Assembly: GCA_016190375.1 (NCBI GenBank)
Contig: JACPQR010000200.1
Coordinates: 1-64,000, forward strand
Source: Deltaproteobacteria bacterium
GTDB taxonomy: Bacteria > Myxococcota_A > Polyangia > JACPQR01
DNA: 64,000 nt
Reading direction: 5' to 3'
Position numbers and translations under genes: made by a program. The notes beneath the pieces are model-generated. The model did not search any database, was not told the DNA's origin, and saw nothing but the letters and a program-made list of their open reading frames with translations. Positions within the stretch are counted from its first letter, which is position 1, and every line of letters starts with the position of its first letter. This document shows positions 1-9,847 of the stretch, piece by piece.

Positions 1-102
1 GACCTGAGCGGCTCGGTCGCCACCTTGCTGTTCTTCGTCCTGGTCGCGGTCCTGCGGCTCCGGCCCCGCGCCGGCTCGACGTCGACTCGAGGTAGTTCCT
101 AA
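1..102 (+). CDS. C-terminal end of an unidentified membrane protein (partial)
   Basis: Frame 1 is open from the window edge to a TAA at 100-102. The 33 visible residues hold one hydrophobic stretch (SVATLLFFVLVAVL) followed by a short basic tail, which fits a last transmembrane helix with its C terminus in the cytoplasm. The family cannot be named. The last codons lie inside the left copy of a duplicated segment (95-194), so the stop codon region is repeated upstream of the next gene. Confidence 0.5.
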   Translation, partial: DLSGSVATLLFFVLVAVLRLRPRAGSTSTRGSS

Positions 103-194
103 CCCACCATCAAATCGGCATAATCAGGGCGGCGGCGTCCCCGGATGAAGCTCTGCCCGACCTGCAAGACCGAGCTCGACGGCGACGCGTCGTT
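95..194 (+). repeat. Left copy of a ~100-bp duplication (kinase promoter and 5' end)
   Basis: Positions 95-194 match 354-450 closely, from GTTCCTAA through the CATAAT box to the sixteenth codon of the downstream kinase; the copies differ by scattered substitutions and a 3-bp indel. The 159 bp between them (195-353) match neither neighbour. The left copy retains the end of the upstream gene, and the right copy the start of the kinase gene. Confidence 0.85.
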
Positions 195-249
195 GAACGC
201 AGGTGGGGCTTCGCCCCCCCCGCGGACCCCCCCTGCGTGGCAGCGATGA
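145..249 (+). pseudogene. Truncated duplicate of the kinase start, 34-codon fusion ORF
   Basis: ATG at 145 opens the same residues as the intact kinase at 401 (MKLCPTCKTELDGDAS), but after 16 codons the frame enters unrelated insert sequence, reads a Pro-rich tail and stops at 247-249. Only half of the zinc ribbon is present (first CxxC, no second pair). It shares the putative promoter of the real gene, so a short peptide could be made, but it is most likely debris from the duplication. Confidence 0.7.
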
Positions 250-353
250 ACGCGCGCTCACTTGCGCCTGTCGGTTCGCGGAGTGAATCCGCGTCCGTTC
301 GCTCTTTCGAGACCGAGGGCTCGAGGCGCGCCCCGGAACACGCGCGCCACTCC
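195..353. mobile_element. Short inserted element with C-rich box and TGAA-loop hairpin
   Basis: This 159-bp insert is bracketed by duplicated host sequence. It contains a GGGGC-TTC-GCCCC hairpin running into a C-rich box, then CGCGGA-GTGAA-TCCGCG, a six-base-pair hairpin with a GTGAA loop, followed by CGTTCGCTC. The same order of elements occurs in the insert at 26692-26780. No coding capacity is evident. The class of element is unknown. Confidence 0.55.
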
Positions 354-354
354 G

Positions 355-383
355 TTCCTAATCTGCCGGCAAGTCGGCATAAT
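355..383 (+). promoter_or_regulatory. Candidate promoter of the zinc-ribbon kinase
   Basis: CATAAT at 378-383 is one base from the TATAAT consensus, with a weak TTCCTA 17 bp upstream. Transcription would begin about 10 nt before the ATG at 401, too close for a Shine-Dalgarno site, and none is visible. Both boxes are kept in the duplicate upstream. Confidence 0.4.
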
Positions 384-400
384 CTGGGCGGCGTTCCCGG

Positions 401-1636
401 ATGAAGCTCTGCCCCACTTGCAAGACCGAGCTCGACGGCGACGCGTCGTTCTGCCCGCATGACGCCGACATCCTGATCGCGAAGCAGGACGCCGCCGATC
501 CCGATCCGCGGCTTGGAACGGCGCTCGGCGGCAGGTATCTCCTGGTGCGGCGGATCGCGGACGGTGCGAACGGGCGCGTCTACGAGGCTCGTGACACCAC
601 CGACCGGTCCCGGCTGGCCGTCAAGGTGCTCCACAAGGAGGTGGCCCGGGACGCCACTTCGTGCGAGAGGCTCAAGCGAGAAGCCGAGACCGCGCTCACG
701 CTCGACGACCCCCACGTGCTCCGGGTCATCGGGTACTTCGAGGAGCCGCCGAACGCCCACTACCTCGTGATGGAATTCCTGGAAGGGGAGGAGCTGTCGG
801 CCCTCCTGGCGCGGGAGAAGCGGCTGCCGCTCGCCCGGACGCTCCGCCTCCTCTCCCAGGTGTCGGCCGCGCTGGACCATGCGCACGACAGGGGCCTCAT
901 CCACCGCGACCTGAAGCCCGAGAACATCTTCATCTGCCGGAGCGAGGAGGGCGACGAGGTCAAGATCCTCGATTTCGGCTCGGTCAAGCTGCAGGAGGAG
1001 AAGGGCCCGAAGCTGACCGCGTTCGGGACGACGCTCGGATCGCCGTACTACATGGCCCCGGAGCAGGCGCTGGCGCTTCCCACCCTCGACCGCAGGGCCG
1101 ACGTGTTCGCGGTCGGAGCCATCCTGTACGAGATGATCACGGGTAAGATCGCCTTCGCGGGGCACAACGTGGCGACGATCCTCTTCAAGCTCCTCAACGA
1201 GGAGCCGCTGCCGCCGACGGTTCAGGCGGAGGGTCTGCCCGCCGAGGTGGACGACGTGCTGGAGGAGGCGCTCGCGAAGCAGCCCGGCCTGCGCTTCCCG
1301 ACCGTCGGTGCGCTGGCCGACTCCTTCGGCCGGTCCCTGGGCGTCGCCGGGACCCCCGCCGAGTGGGGGAAAACGGCGGTCTCGGCTCTCGAGGAGAAGA
1401 TGGGATCGGCCCGCCCTGCTCCCGCTCCACCTCGGGGCGAGCAGACGGCGCCGGTGCCCGTGGATTCACCGGCCAGGCCGTCCGGTCCCAGGGCGGATCC
1501 GGTCCTGATGGACGACCGGATCTCGCTGGATTTCGGGCCGCGACCTGGGCCGAGCCCGCTGGTGATCGCCGCGCTGGCGGTCGGCGGCGTGGCCGTGCTG
1601 GGCGCGCTGGGGGTCATGCTCTGGTTGCTGACATAG
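401..1636 (+). CDS. Zinc-ribbon Ser/Thr protein kinase with C-terminal membrane anchor
   Basis: This 411-residue protein is a eukaryote-type Ser/Thr kinase. Residues 4-20 form a zinc ribbon (CPTC, then CPHD). The kinase domain covers about 45-310, with an atypical glycine loop (ADGANGRVY), Lys75, HRDLKPEN at 168-175 and DFG at 191-193, so all catalytic residues are present. A Pro/Ala-rich linker leads to one helix at the C terminus (LVIAALAVGGVAVLGALG). The kinase should face the cytoplasm, held by its tail; the substrate is unknown. The next gene begins 13 nt after the stop and encodes an exported surface protein, so the two are probably cotranscribed. Confidence 0.9.
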   Translation: MKLCPTCKTELDGDASFCPHDADILIAKQDAADPDPRLGTALGGRYLLVRRIADGANGRVYEARDTTDRSRLAVKVLHKEVARDATSCERLKREAETALTLDDPHVLRVIGYFEEPPNAHYLVMEFLEGEELSALLAREKRLPLARTLRLLSQVSAALDHAHDRGLIHRDLKPENIFICRSEEGDEVKILDFGSVKLQEEKGPKLTAFGTTLGSPYYMAPEQALALPTLDRRADVFAVGAILYEMITGKIAFAGHNVATILFKLLNEEPLPPTVQAEGLPAEVDDVLEEALAKQPGLRFPTVGALADSFGRSLGVAGTPAEWGKTAVSALEEKMGSARPAPAPPRGEQTAPVPVDSPARPSGPRADPVLMDDRISLDFGPRPGPSPLVIAALAVGGVAVLGALGVMLWLLT

Positions 1637-1649
1637 CTGGAGGATCACG

Positions 1650-2804
1650 ATGAGGCACGCGAACACGTTCTTGGCTTGGTTGGCCTTCATGACTGTCTGT
1701 CCCGCCGCGATGGCCCTGACGGTCGACCCGGGGGGGCCATGGCGAGTGGACGAAGGGGCCGACGTCCTGATCTCGCCCACCGTGGCGGATGTCGACGGCG
1801 AGGCGAACTTCGCCTGGGACCTCGACGCGGACGGCATCTACAACGACGCCTTCGATCCGGCAGTGACCTTCTCGGCCGAGGGCGTCGACGGGCCCAACCC
1901 CGACTTCGTCGTGAGCGTCGTCGTCGCGGACGACGTCGATCAGATCGCCGTCGACATCCCTGTAAGCGTCCAGAATGCTCCGCCGACCTTCACGAGCACG
2001 CCCGTGACGGAGGCGGTGATCGACCGCCAGTGGTCCTACACGCCGACTGTCGTGGACGCCGGCGCGGACACGTTCGAGGTCGAGATGGACACCGACGCCG
2101 AGGACCTGCCGAGCGGCATGCTGGTGGACGCCACGATCCCGGGCACCGTGACGATCACCTGGACCCCGAACGAGGGGCACCTGCTCCTCGGCGAGCCTGC
2201 CGGCCAGTTCGCCTTCCGCCTCTCCGCGAGGGACGACGACAACGGAATCGGTCGCCAGGACGTGGTCCTGACGGTCGTCCGGAACACCCCGCCGCCGACT
2301 CCTCCCCTCCAGTACCCGGACGGGACGGAGAACGTCCGCACGGCCCAGCCGACGATCATCCTCGGCAACGTCGACGACGCGGACGACGATCCGCTGAGCT
2401 ACTTCATCGAGACGGACTACGATCCGTGCTTCTGCTCCCCCGAGTGGATGGACTCGGGTCCCCTCCCCGAGGGAGAGCTCGTCACCCAGTGGCAGCAGCC
2501 GCGGCCGTTCAACGTCGACGCCGAGGCCGGAGGGCACGCCACGTTCTACGTTCGCCGCTGGACGAACGACGGGATCGAGGACAGCGAGAAGGAGCTCTCC
2601 CTGTGGAGGTACGGTGGCTCTGGCGGCGATGCCGACGCGGACGCGGACGCGGACGCCGATGCCGACGCGGACGCCGATGCCGACGGCGACGGCGATCGCG
2701 GAGGCCGGGGTGGCTGCTCGGTGGCTCCGCCATCGGCGGCCGGTTGGCCGACATGGCTCCTGGTCGGCTCGCTCCTGGCGGCGGCCCGACGGCGGCTGAC
2801 CTGA
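1650..2804 (+). CDS. Secreted Ig/cadherin-like protein with MYXO-CTERM-type anchor
   Basis: The 384-residue product starts at an ATG preceded by GGAGG and has a clear signal peptide (FLAWLAFMTVCPAAMALT). The body reads as beta-sandwich repeats of the Ig/cadherin type, with phrases such as DVDGEANFAWDLDADGI and VVDAGADTFEVEMDTDAED. Near the C terminus comes a run of Asp-Ala repeats, then GGCS, a hydrophobic segment (WPTWLLVGSLLAAA) and RRR. That layout matches MYXO-CTERM sorting tails, which in myxobacteria are thought to be processed at the Cys and attached to the cell surface. The Asp-Ala tract may bind calcium (inference). The exact function is not known. Confidence 0.8.
   Translation: MRHANTFLAWLAFMTVCPAAMALTVDPGGPWRVDEGADVLISPTVADVDGEANFAWDLDADGIYNDAFDPAVTFSAEGVDGPNPDFVVSVVVADDVDQIAVDIPVSVQNAPPTFTSTPVTEAVIDRQWSYTPTVVDAGADTFEVEMDTDAEDLPSGMLVDATIPGTVTITWTPNEGHLLLGEPAGQFAFRLSARDDDNGIGRQDVVLTVVRNTPPPTPPLQYPDGTENVRTAQPTIILGNVDDADDDPLSYFIETDYDPCFCSPEWMDSGPLPEGELVTQWQQPRPFNVDAEAGGHATFYVRRWTNDGIEDSEKELSLWRYGGSGGDADADADADADADADADADGDGDRGGRGGCSVAPPSAAGWPTWLLVGSLLAAARRRLT
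2633..2700 (+). repeat. Asp-Ala coding repeat tract
   Basis: Imperfect GAC-GCG / GAT-GCC hexamers encode about ten Asp-Ala pairs and then Gly-Asp just before the C-terminal anchor. The 6-bp unit lets the tract change length without a frameshift. Confidence 0.8.
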
Positions 2805-2829
2805 GGGCGGCCCGGATCGGAGCCTGCCG

Positions 2830-4449
2830 GTGAGCGAACCGAGCCCCGCCGGCGTGGCCACGGCAGGTCTGTGCCCGCTCAGGGCCTGCGACTCCTTGGC
2901 GCTCGGAGCGTTCCGTCGCGACCAGCTCGAGGAGCTGGCCGAACGAACCGCGCCCTTCCACCTCGCGGGGGCGATCTTCTTCACGGTCGGGCAGCTCATC
3001 GACTGGACGTTCGGTCCGGGAGTCAATCTTCCGCTCGCGGTGCGGATCCACTCCACGGTGGCCTGCGCCGTGACGGTCGCGGCCATGGCGATCGGCCGCT
3101 ACGCGATCCACCGCGCGAAGGCGGTCGGGCGCACGGCCGAGATCGCCGGCGTGGTGTCGGTGACGGTCGAGGCCACGATGGCCTACTACCTGATGTTCTA
3201 CTCGCTCTCCATGGGGGGCTCGGTGGGCCACCTGACGGCGGCCGCCTCGCTCGTCATGGTGATCTTCGTCGAGACCGTCGTCTTGCCCATGACATGGCGG
3301 CAATCGCTCGTCACGGGCGCGATCGTCTGGGCGTTCTATCCCATCGGCGCGGCGATCCACCGATGGGCGGTGGGGCCCGCGTCGTCACCGCCGCACGGCG
3401 AGGCCGAGCTGGTCTACGGAACCGTCGTCGCTCTGGCGGTCGTCAGCCTGGGCTTCGGCACCATCGGCTCGCAGGTCCTCTACGGGCTCAGGCGCCGCAC
3501 GTTCGAGGCAGCGGAAGCGGCGCGATACCGCATCGAGCGCCGGCTGGGCGGCGGCGGGATGGGCGACGTGTTCCTGGCCCGCCACGGCACGCTGAAGACC
3601 GAGTGTGCGATCAAGGTCTGTCGGGTGCCGCCCGGCGCCGACGCGCGCGCAGTCACCGCCCGCTTCGAACGAGAGGCGCTCGGCGTCGCCCGGCTCGAGC
3701 ACCCGAACGTCGTGCGCGTGTTCGACTTCGGGCAGATGCAGGACGGCTCGCTCTACTTCGCGATGGAGCACCTGCGCGGAATGGACCTCGCGGGGTTCCT
3801 CACCACTCATGGGGTCGTTCCCGAGGACCGCCTGCTCCACTGGATGGACCAGACGCTCCGGGCGCTCGAGAACGCGCACGCTCAGGGGATCGTCCACAGG
3901 GACCTGAAGCCCGGGAACCTCTTCCTGGCCGATCTCGGCGGTGAGCCCGACTTCGTCAAGGTGCTCGATTTCGGTCTGGCGAAGGTCCTCTGGCAAGAGG
4001 AAGGAAAGCAGCTCACCCAGGCCGGCGACACCGCGGGGACGCCCTGGTACATGTCCCCCGAGCAGGCCCAGGGTCAGGCGACGCTCGACCACAGGACCGA
4101 CCTGTACGCCCTCGGCGGCGTGATCTTCCATCTCGCGTCCGGCCGGCCGCCGTTCGACGGCACGACCCCGCTGGGCGTCCTGGTCCAGCACGTCTCCGAA
4201 CCGCCCCCGAAGCTGCGCTCGTTGGCGCCCGGCGCATCCGTGGAGCTGGAGGACGTCGTCGCGCGTCTGTTGTCGAAGCGACCTGACGACCGGTTCGCCG
4301 ATGCGCGATCGACTCGCGAGGCGCTCCGCCGAAGCCCCTCGTGGGGCCGGTGGACCCGCGAGCGCGCCCACGCCTGGTGGGCAGAGCAGGAGCCGCCGCG
4401 CCCCGAGCGATCCGGGGACGCTGCGGCGGCGCTTCCGGCGCCCGGCTAG
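2830..4449 (+). CDS. Ser/Thr protein kinase with N-terminal polytopic membrane domain
   Basis: A GTG start gives 539 residues. Residues 44-220 contain about six hydrophobic segments (for example HLAGAIFFTVGQLIDW and VALAVVSLGFGTIGSQVL), forming a membrane domain that may sense a signal. The kinase domain follows at about 233-500: glycine loop LGGGGMGDVF, Lys262, HRDLKPGN at 356-363, DFG at 380-382 and an APE-equivalent SPEQ. This order (membrane domain first, kinase second) is the reverse of the common myxobacterial layout. It lies 25 nt after the MYXO-CTERM protein gene, suggesting a three-gene unit of kinase, surface protein and kinase. It converges on the NtrC-type regulator with only 14 bp between stop codons. 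Confidence 0.88.
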   Translation: MSEPSPAGVATAGLCPLRACDSLALGAFRRDQLEELAERTAPFHLAGAIFFTVGQLIDWTFGPGVNLPLAVRIHSTVACAVTVAAMAIGRYAIHRAKAVGRTAEIAGVVSVTVEATMAYYLMFYSLSMGGSVGHLTAAASLVMVIFVETVVLPMTWRQSLVTGAIVWAFYPIGAAIHRWAVGPASSPPHGEAELVYGTVVALAVVSLGFGTIGSQVLYGLRRRTFEAAEAARYRIERRLGGGGMGDVFLARHGTLKTECAIKVCRVPPGADARAVTARFEREALGVARLEHPNVVRVFDFGQMQDGSLYFAMEHLRGMDLAGFLTTHGVVPEDRLLHWMDQTLRALENAHAQGIVHRDLKPGNLFLADLGGEPDFVKVLDFGLAKVLWQEEGKQLTQAGDTAGTPWYMSPEQAQGQATLDHRTDLYALGGVIFHLASGRPPFDGTTPLGVLVQHVSEPPPKLRSLAPGASVELEDVVARLLSKRPDDRFADARSTREALRRSPSWGRWTRERAHAWWAEQEPPRPERSGDAAAALPAPG

Positions 4450-4463
4450 CCCCGCGATCCGCT

Positions 4464-5876
<1,413 letters not shown>

Positions 5877-5951
5877 TCCTTGGCGACCGTAGCACAGTCC
5901 CGAGCGAGGGCGGCAATGCGTGCTAGACTGCACCGCGAAAGACCTCCCCCC

Positions 5952-7289
5952 ATGATGAACTCCTCTGACGAGCAGAGGAGCCCTCTGAAACCGGAGCACT
6001 CTACGCCGGCCACGGGACCTCGGCTCGACCCGACAATCCACAGGCGCGCAATCGCGCTGGATCGGATCGATCCCGACGCGGTCAAGGTGGTTCGTCGGCT
6101 CATGAAGCACGATCATCAGGCGTACCTGGTCGGCGGCTGCGTCCGGGACCTGCTCCTCGATCGGAGGCCGAAGGACTTCGACGTGGCGACCTCCGCGCGG
6201 CCCGGCGAGGTCCGGAGCCTGTTCCGCAACTGCCGCATCATCGGGCGGCGGTTCCGCCTGGCGCACATCCTGTTCGCCGATCGCAAGGTGATCGAGGTGG
6301 CCACCTTCAGGAAGGACCCGGACGAGGCGCGGGAGCGCGAAGGGGTAGATGGCGGGCCGGCGCTCGGCGGGGACGACGACGACATCCTGATCCGGATGGA
6401 CAACGTGTTCGGCGAGCCGGACGAGGACGCCGCTCGGCGAGACTTCACGATCAACGCGCTCTTCTACGACCTCGAGAGGAGCGAGATCATCGACTACGTG
6501 GGCGGGATGACGGACGTCGAGCGGCGGGTCGTCCGGACGATCGGCGACCCCGACATTCGCTTCCGCGAGGATCCGGTCCGGATTCTCAGGGCGATCAAGT
6601 TCGCCTCCCGGCTGGATCTAGGGATCGACCCCGACGTCCTCGACGCGATGGTCGTGCATCGCGAGGAGCTGGCGAGAGCGGCGCGGCCGAGGCTCCTGGA
6701 GGAGGTCTTCAGGCTGCTTCGAGGCGGCGCCGCTCATCGTTCGACCTGGCTGATGTGGGAGACGGGGGCCCTCTCGGTGGTCCTTCCCGAGCTCGCCGCG
6801 TTCCTCGACGACGATGCGCCCGGAGCGCGAGCGGTATGGCAAGGCCTGCAGGCCGCCGACGAGATCCAGCGATCGGGTCGGGTCCTGTCCGACGCGGTCC
6901 TGTTCGCCGTTCTGCTGGGCGAGCCCCTCAGGGAAGTGGCGCAGGACGCGGACGATCCCGGGGCGGCGATCGACGGACTGCTCCAGCCGCTCGTGGAGCG
7001 ACTGGTGCTTCCTCGCAAGGTCAGGGATCGGGTGCGCCAAGCGATGCTCGTCCAGCGCAAGCTCCAGACACCTCCGCGTGGCCGCGCGACGAGCCTCGCC
7101 TCCCGAGATTTCTTCGCGGACGCGCTGGATCTGTACGAGGTCGGCGTTCGGGCCGCCGGCGTCGCCGCCGACTCCGCGCTCGAGGCGTGGCGGGCAGCGC
7201 AACAGCTCACGGGCACGGCAGACTCGCCGCGGCCGAGGGCGCGCCGGCGCGGTGGCCGCCGCCGCCGGCGCGTCGCCGCCGAGGGCTGA
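5952..7289 (+). CDS. pcnB: Poly(A) polymerase I, class II nucleotidyltransferase
   Basis: This 445-residue protein belongs to the class II CCA-adding enzyme/poly(A) polymerase family. The signature GGCVRDLLLD...KDFDVAT lies at 61-80, with metal-binding Asp75 and Asp77. RNA-binding motifs follow (RDFTINALFYD, IRFREDPVRILRAIKFASRL). The long N-terminal arm and an Arg-rich C terminus (RARRRGGRRRRRV) favour PcnB over a CCA-adding enzyme, since poly(A) polymerases carry such basic tails. It adds 3' adenosines that promote RNA decay. The start was placed at the ATG-ATG at 5952; the open frame further upstream is antisense to the regulator. A candidate -10 (TAGACT) lies at about 5932. Confidence 0.88.
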   Translation: MMNSSDEQRSPLKPEHSTPATGPRLDPTIHRRAIALDRIDPDAVKVVRRLMKHDHQAYLVGGCVRDLLLDRRPKDFDVATSARPGEVRSLFRNCRIIGRRFRLAHILFADRKVIEVATFRKDPDEAREREGVDGGPALGGDDDDILIRMDNVFGEPDEDAARRDFTINALFYDLERSEIIDYVGGMTDVERRVVRTIGDPDIRFREDPVRILRAIKFASRLDLGIDPDVLDAMVVHREELARAARPRLLEEVFRLLRGGAAHRSTWLMWETGALSVVLPELAAFLDDDAPGARAVWQGLQAADEIQRSGRVLSDAVLFAVLLGEPLREVAQDADDPGAAIDGLLQPLVERLVLPRKVRDRVRQAMLVQRKLQTPPRGRATSLASRDFFADALDLYEVGVRAAGVAADSALEAWRAAQQLTGTADSPRPRARRRGGRRRRRVAAEG

Positions 7290-7298
7290 ATCTGACTC

Positions 7299-7616
7299 TC
7301 AGGGCTCGGACGGCTGATCGGTGGGGGCGGGCGGCTCTGCGGGCGCGGGCGAGTCCGGCGCAGACGGAGTGGGGGCAGGCGAAGCCGGGGCCGACTCTGC
7401 GGCCGCCGGCGCGGGCGCGGGGGGAGTCGCGGGCTCGCTCGGAGGGGGCGCCGCGGGCTCGGCCCTCGCGGCCGCGCGCCTGATCGGCGGCTTCGACGGC
7501 CGCACCCGAACGACCGCCTTCTTCGCGGCCGTGGCTCTCTTCACTCGAGCCTTCTTCTTCGCCTGAGCCTGCCGGCGCTTCATCTTCTCGGAGTGCCGCT
7601 TGTCGAACTTGCCCAT
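7299..7616 (-). CDS. Small basic protein with Ala/Pro-rich tail, unknown function
   Basis: The 105-residue product has a strongly basic N-terminal third (MGKFDKRHSEKMKRRQAQAK) and a C-terminal half of almost only Ala, Pro, Ser and Glu. The first part could bind nucleic acid; the rest should be disordered. No named family is recognised. It ends 10 bp from the pcnB stop (convergent) and its 5' end faces the protease gene. The basic start is unlikely to be chance coding, but the tail is low complexity, so confidence is moderate. Confidence 0.55.
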   Translation of the reverse strand: MGKFDKRHSEKMKRRQAQAKKKARVKRATAAKKAVVRVRPSKPPIRRAAARAEPAAPPPSEPATPPAPAPAAAESAPASPAPTPSAPDSPAPAEPPAPTDQPSEP

Positions 7617-7676
7617 GGAAGCCGGGGATTAGCATCGCACGCCGCACAGCGTCAATGGATTCGATACTCTTGCTCC

Positions 7677-9815
7677 GTGGGCCCGGTCGCCGTCCTCGCC
7701 TTGCAGCTTCTCGCGGGCGCCGGTCAACCGACGGAGCGGAGGTTGGTCGAGCTTCGCGCAGCTCCGGCCGACGAGGGACCGGTCATCGCCCGGATCGAGG
7801 CGATCGGCGCGCGGCGCCTCGGACCGAAGGGCGGGCCCATCCAGATCGTCGAGCTTCCCGCGGAGCGTCTGCCCGCGCTCGGTGGGCTCGCCGGAGTCGT
7901 CGAGGTGAGCCGGCGCGGGCGGCTCGGCATCGCGCTCGATCGGTCCGGTCCGTCCATCGGGCTTCCCGAGGTCCGCGACGATCTCGGCCTCGACGGGGCC
8001 GGCGTCCTCATCGGCGTGATCGACACGGGGGCGGACGTCCTTCACCCGGACCTGGTTCGCGACGACGGGCGATCGAGGGTCGAGCTCGTGATCGACCTCG
8101 GCGAGGCGCCCCGTGGCGTCTTCCCGGAGATCGAGGCGCTGGCGGCCGCCGCCGTGTACGGTCCCGAGGAGATCCAGGCGGCCGTGGACTCGGGCGACGC
8201 ATCTGCGATCGGCGGACGAGACCGCGTCGGCCACGGGACGCACGTCGCGTCGATCGCGGCCGGGTCGCACGGACTCGCCCCGGGGGCGACCCTCATCGTC
8301 GTCAAGGCGTCGAGGCAGAAGGAGGGGCAGTTCGAGGAGGCGGACGTCGTCCTCGCCGAGCGGTTCGTCTTCGCCTACGCGGCCGGGCGCGGCATGCCGG
8401 CGGTCGTGAACCTCTCCCTGGGGGGAGACGATGGCGCGCACGACGGCAGCTCCCTCCTCGAGCGAGGCCTGCTCGAGCCGCTCGACGAGGAGCCTCGCGG
8501 TCGCCTGGTCGTCGCGGCCGCCGGCAACGGCGCCTACCAGGATGGACACGCATCCGCATGGCTCGAAGGTGAGGCGAGCATCGCGCTGATCGTGCCGGGC
8601 CACGGCGATCTGGAGGAGCCGCCGTTCGTTCGTCTGTCGGTCAAGGGCGCCCGTGGCACGACCGTGGAGGCGCGCGCACCGGACGGAACACCGCGCGTCA
8701 CGGGGGTCGTGAGTACGACCTCCGGCGCGATCGCAGTCGAGCTCGCCGACCCCGAGCCCGGCACCTGGACACTGACTCTCGAAGGCGCTGGCCGCGCCGA
8801 CGTGTGGGTCGCCGAAGCGAACATCGTCGGGGCGCTCGGAACGACTCCCAGGTTCGCCGACCACCTCGACGTGGGTGGCCAGGTCATGCTCCCCGCCACG
8901 GCCGAGGGGATCCTCGCGGTCGGATCGTACGCGACGCGGACGTCGTACCGGGATCGCGCAGGCCAGTGGCACGACAGCCCGAGCCTCGAGGCCGGCGCGG
9001 TCTCCGTGTTCTCCGCCCGGGGACCGAGCGCCGCGGGCGCGCCAAAGCCCGACCTCGTCGCGCCGGGCGAGGCGATCATCGCCGCGCTTTCCAGCGACAC
9101 CGATCCGGCCGATCCGCTCTCGGCGTTCTACCGAGCGTGGTCGCCGGATGGCGCCGTCGTCGATGCGGGCCGCGCGGTGCTCTGGGGAACTTCCGCGGCG
9201 GCTGCTCACGTCTCGGGCGTGGCGGCGCTCCTCCTCTCGGTCGCCCCGGATCTCGACGTGGCCGCCGTCAGTGATGCGCTCCGCGCCGCCTCACGCCCGC
9301 TCGAGGGCCGAGCATGGTCGGTCGCGCACGGCCACGGCCTCGTGGATGCGCGTGCGGCGGTCGACGCCGCGCTCGGGCTGTTCGGTTCGACGATCGATCC
9401 GTCGAGCTCGGCGATCTCCGCGACGCGCGATGTGTTGGCTCCCGGCGAGGAGACGAGGCTCCTCGTGGTCGCGCGGGATCCGCAGGGCCGCCCGGCTGGA
9501 CCCGGCCATGACGTCCGGGTGGAGCTCGAGGGGACGGCCACGCTCCTGGACGTCGGCGATCTCGGCCACGGTCTGTATGAGGCCAGGTGGACGCCCGGAC
9601 CGGACGCGCTCGGGGGGGCGTTCTCGTTCGTGGCGAGCATCGACGACCGGCCGCTCGACCGGTCTGCGACGGTTCAGGTGGCGCACGACCGTCGAGAGCT
9701 GGGTGAAAGTCTCACCGTCGGAGGTGGCGGTTGCTCGGCGGGAGGAGGTGCGCCAGTGGCCGGCGTATGGCTCCTCGCCCTCGCGCCCGCCCTCCTGGGA
9801 CGATCCCGGATTTGA
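7677..9815 (+). CDS. Secreted subtilisin-like serine protease (S8) with MYXO-CTERM-type tail
   Basis: A GTG start gives 712 residues beginning with a short signal peptide (GPVAVLALQLLAGAG). The S8 catalytic residues are all present: Asp116 in GVIDTGAD, His186 in GHGTHVAS, oxyanion Asn284 in AAAGNG and Ser506 in GTSAAAAHVSG. An inserted beta-rich module lies between Asn and Ser, and an Ig-like module follows the catalytic domain. The C terminus has GGGGCS, a hydrophobic helix (AGVWLLALAPALL) and GRSR, a MYXO-CTERM sorting tail, so the protease is probably displayed on the cell surface. The GTG was chosen because it gives the signal peptide; a GATACT box lies 8 nt before it. Confidence 0.9.
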   Translation: MGPVAVLALQLLAGAGQPTERRLVELRAAPADEGPVIARIEAIGARRLGPKGGPIQIVELPAERLPALGGLAGVVEVSRRGRLGIALDRSGPSIGLPEVRDDLGLDGAGVLIGVIDTGADVLHPDLVRDDGRSRVELVIDLGEAPRGVFPEIEALAAAAVYGPEEIQAAVDSGDASAIGGRDRVGHGTHVASIAAGSHGLAPGATLIVVKASRQKEGQFEEADVVLAERFVFAYAAGRGMPAVVNLSLGGDDGAHDGSSLLERGLLEPLDEEPRGRLVVAAAGNGAYQDGHASAWLEGEASIALIVPGHGDLEEPPFVRLSVKGARGTTVEARAPDGTPRVTGVVSTTSGAIAVELADPEPGTWTLTLEGAGRADVWVAEANIVGALGTTPRFADHLDVGGQVMLPATAEGILAVGSYATRTSYRDRAGQWHDSPSLEAGAVSVFSARGPSAAGAPKPDLVAPGEAIIAALSSDTDPADPLSAFYRAWSPDGAVVDAGRAVLWGTSAAAAHVSGVAALLLSVAPDLDVAAVSDALRAASRPLEGRAWSVAHGHGLVDARAAVDAALGLFGSTIDPSSSAISATRDVLAPGEETRLLVVARDPQGRPAGPGHDVRVELEGTATLLDVGDLGHGLYEARWTPGPDALGGAFSFVASIDDRPLDRSATVQVAHDRRELGESLTVGGGGCSAGGGAPVAGVWLLALAPALLGRSRI

Positions 9816-9841
9816 CACGCGGCGCGCCGAGTCGATAGACA
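9812..9841 (+). promoter_or_regulatory. Promoter with consensus -35, probable leaderless start
   Basis: TTGACA at 9812-9817 is followed after 18 bp by TAGACA (9836-9841). Initiation about 7 nt downstream would fall on the A of the ATG at 9848. No Shine-Dalgarno sequence precedes that ATG, so the message is probably leaderless. Confidence 0.5.
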
Positions 9842-9847
9842 TAGGGG

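Noticed and set aside
1614..3086. 490-codon minus-strand frame across the surface-protein gene
   Set aside because: Mirror of real plus-strand genes, rich in Arg and Val, no start context and no recognisable domain.
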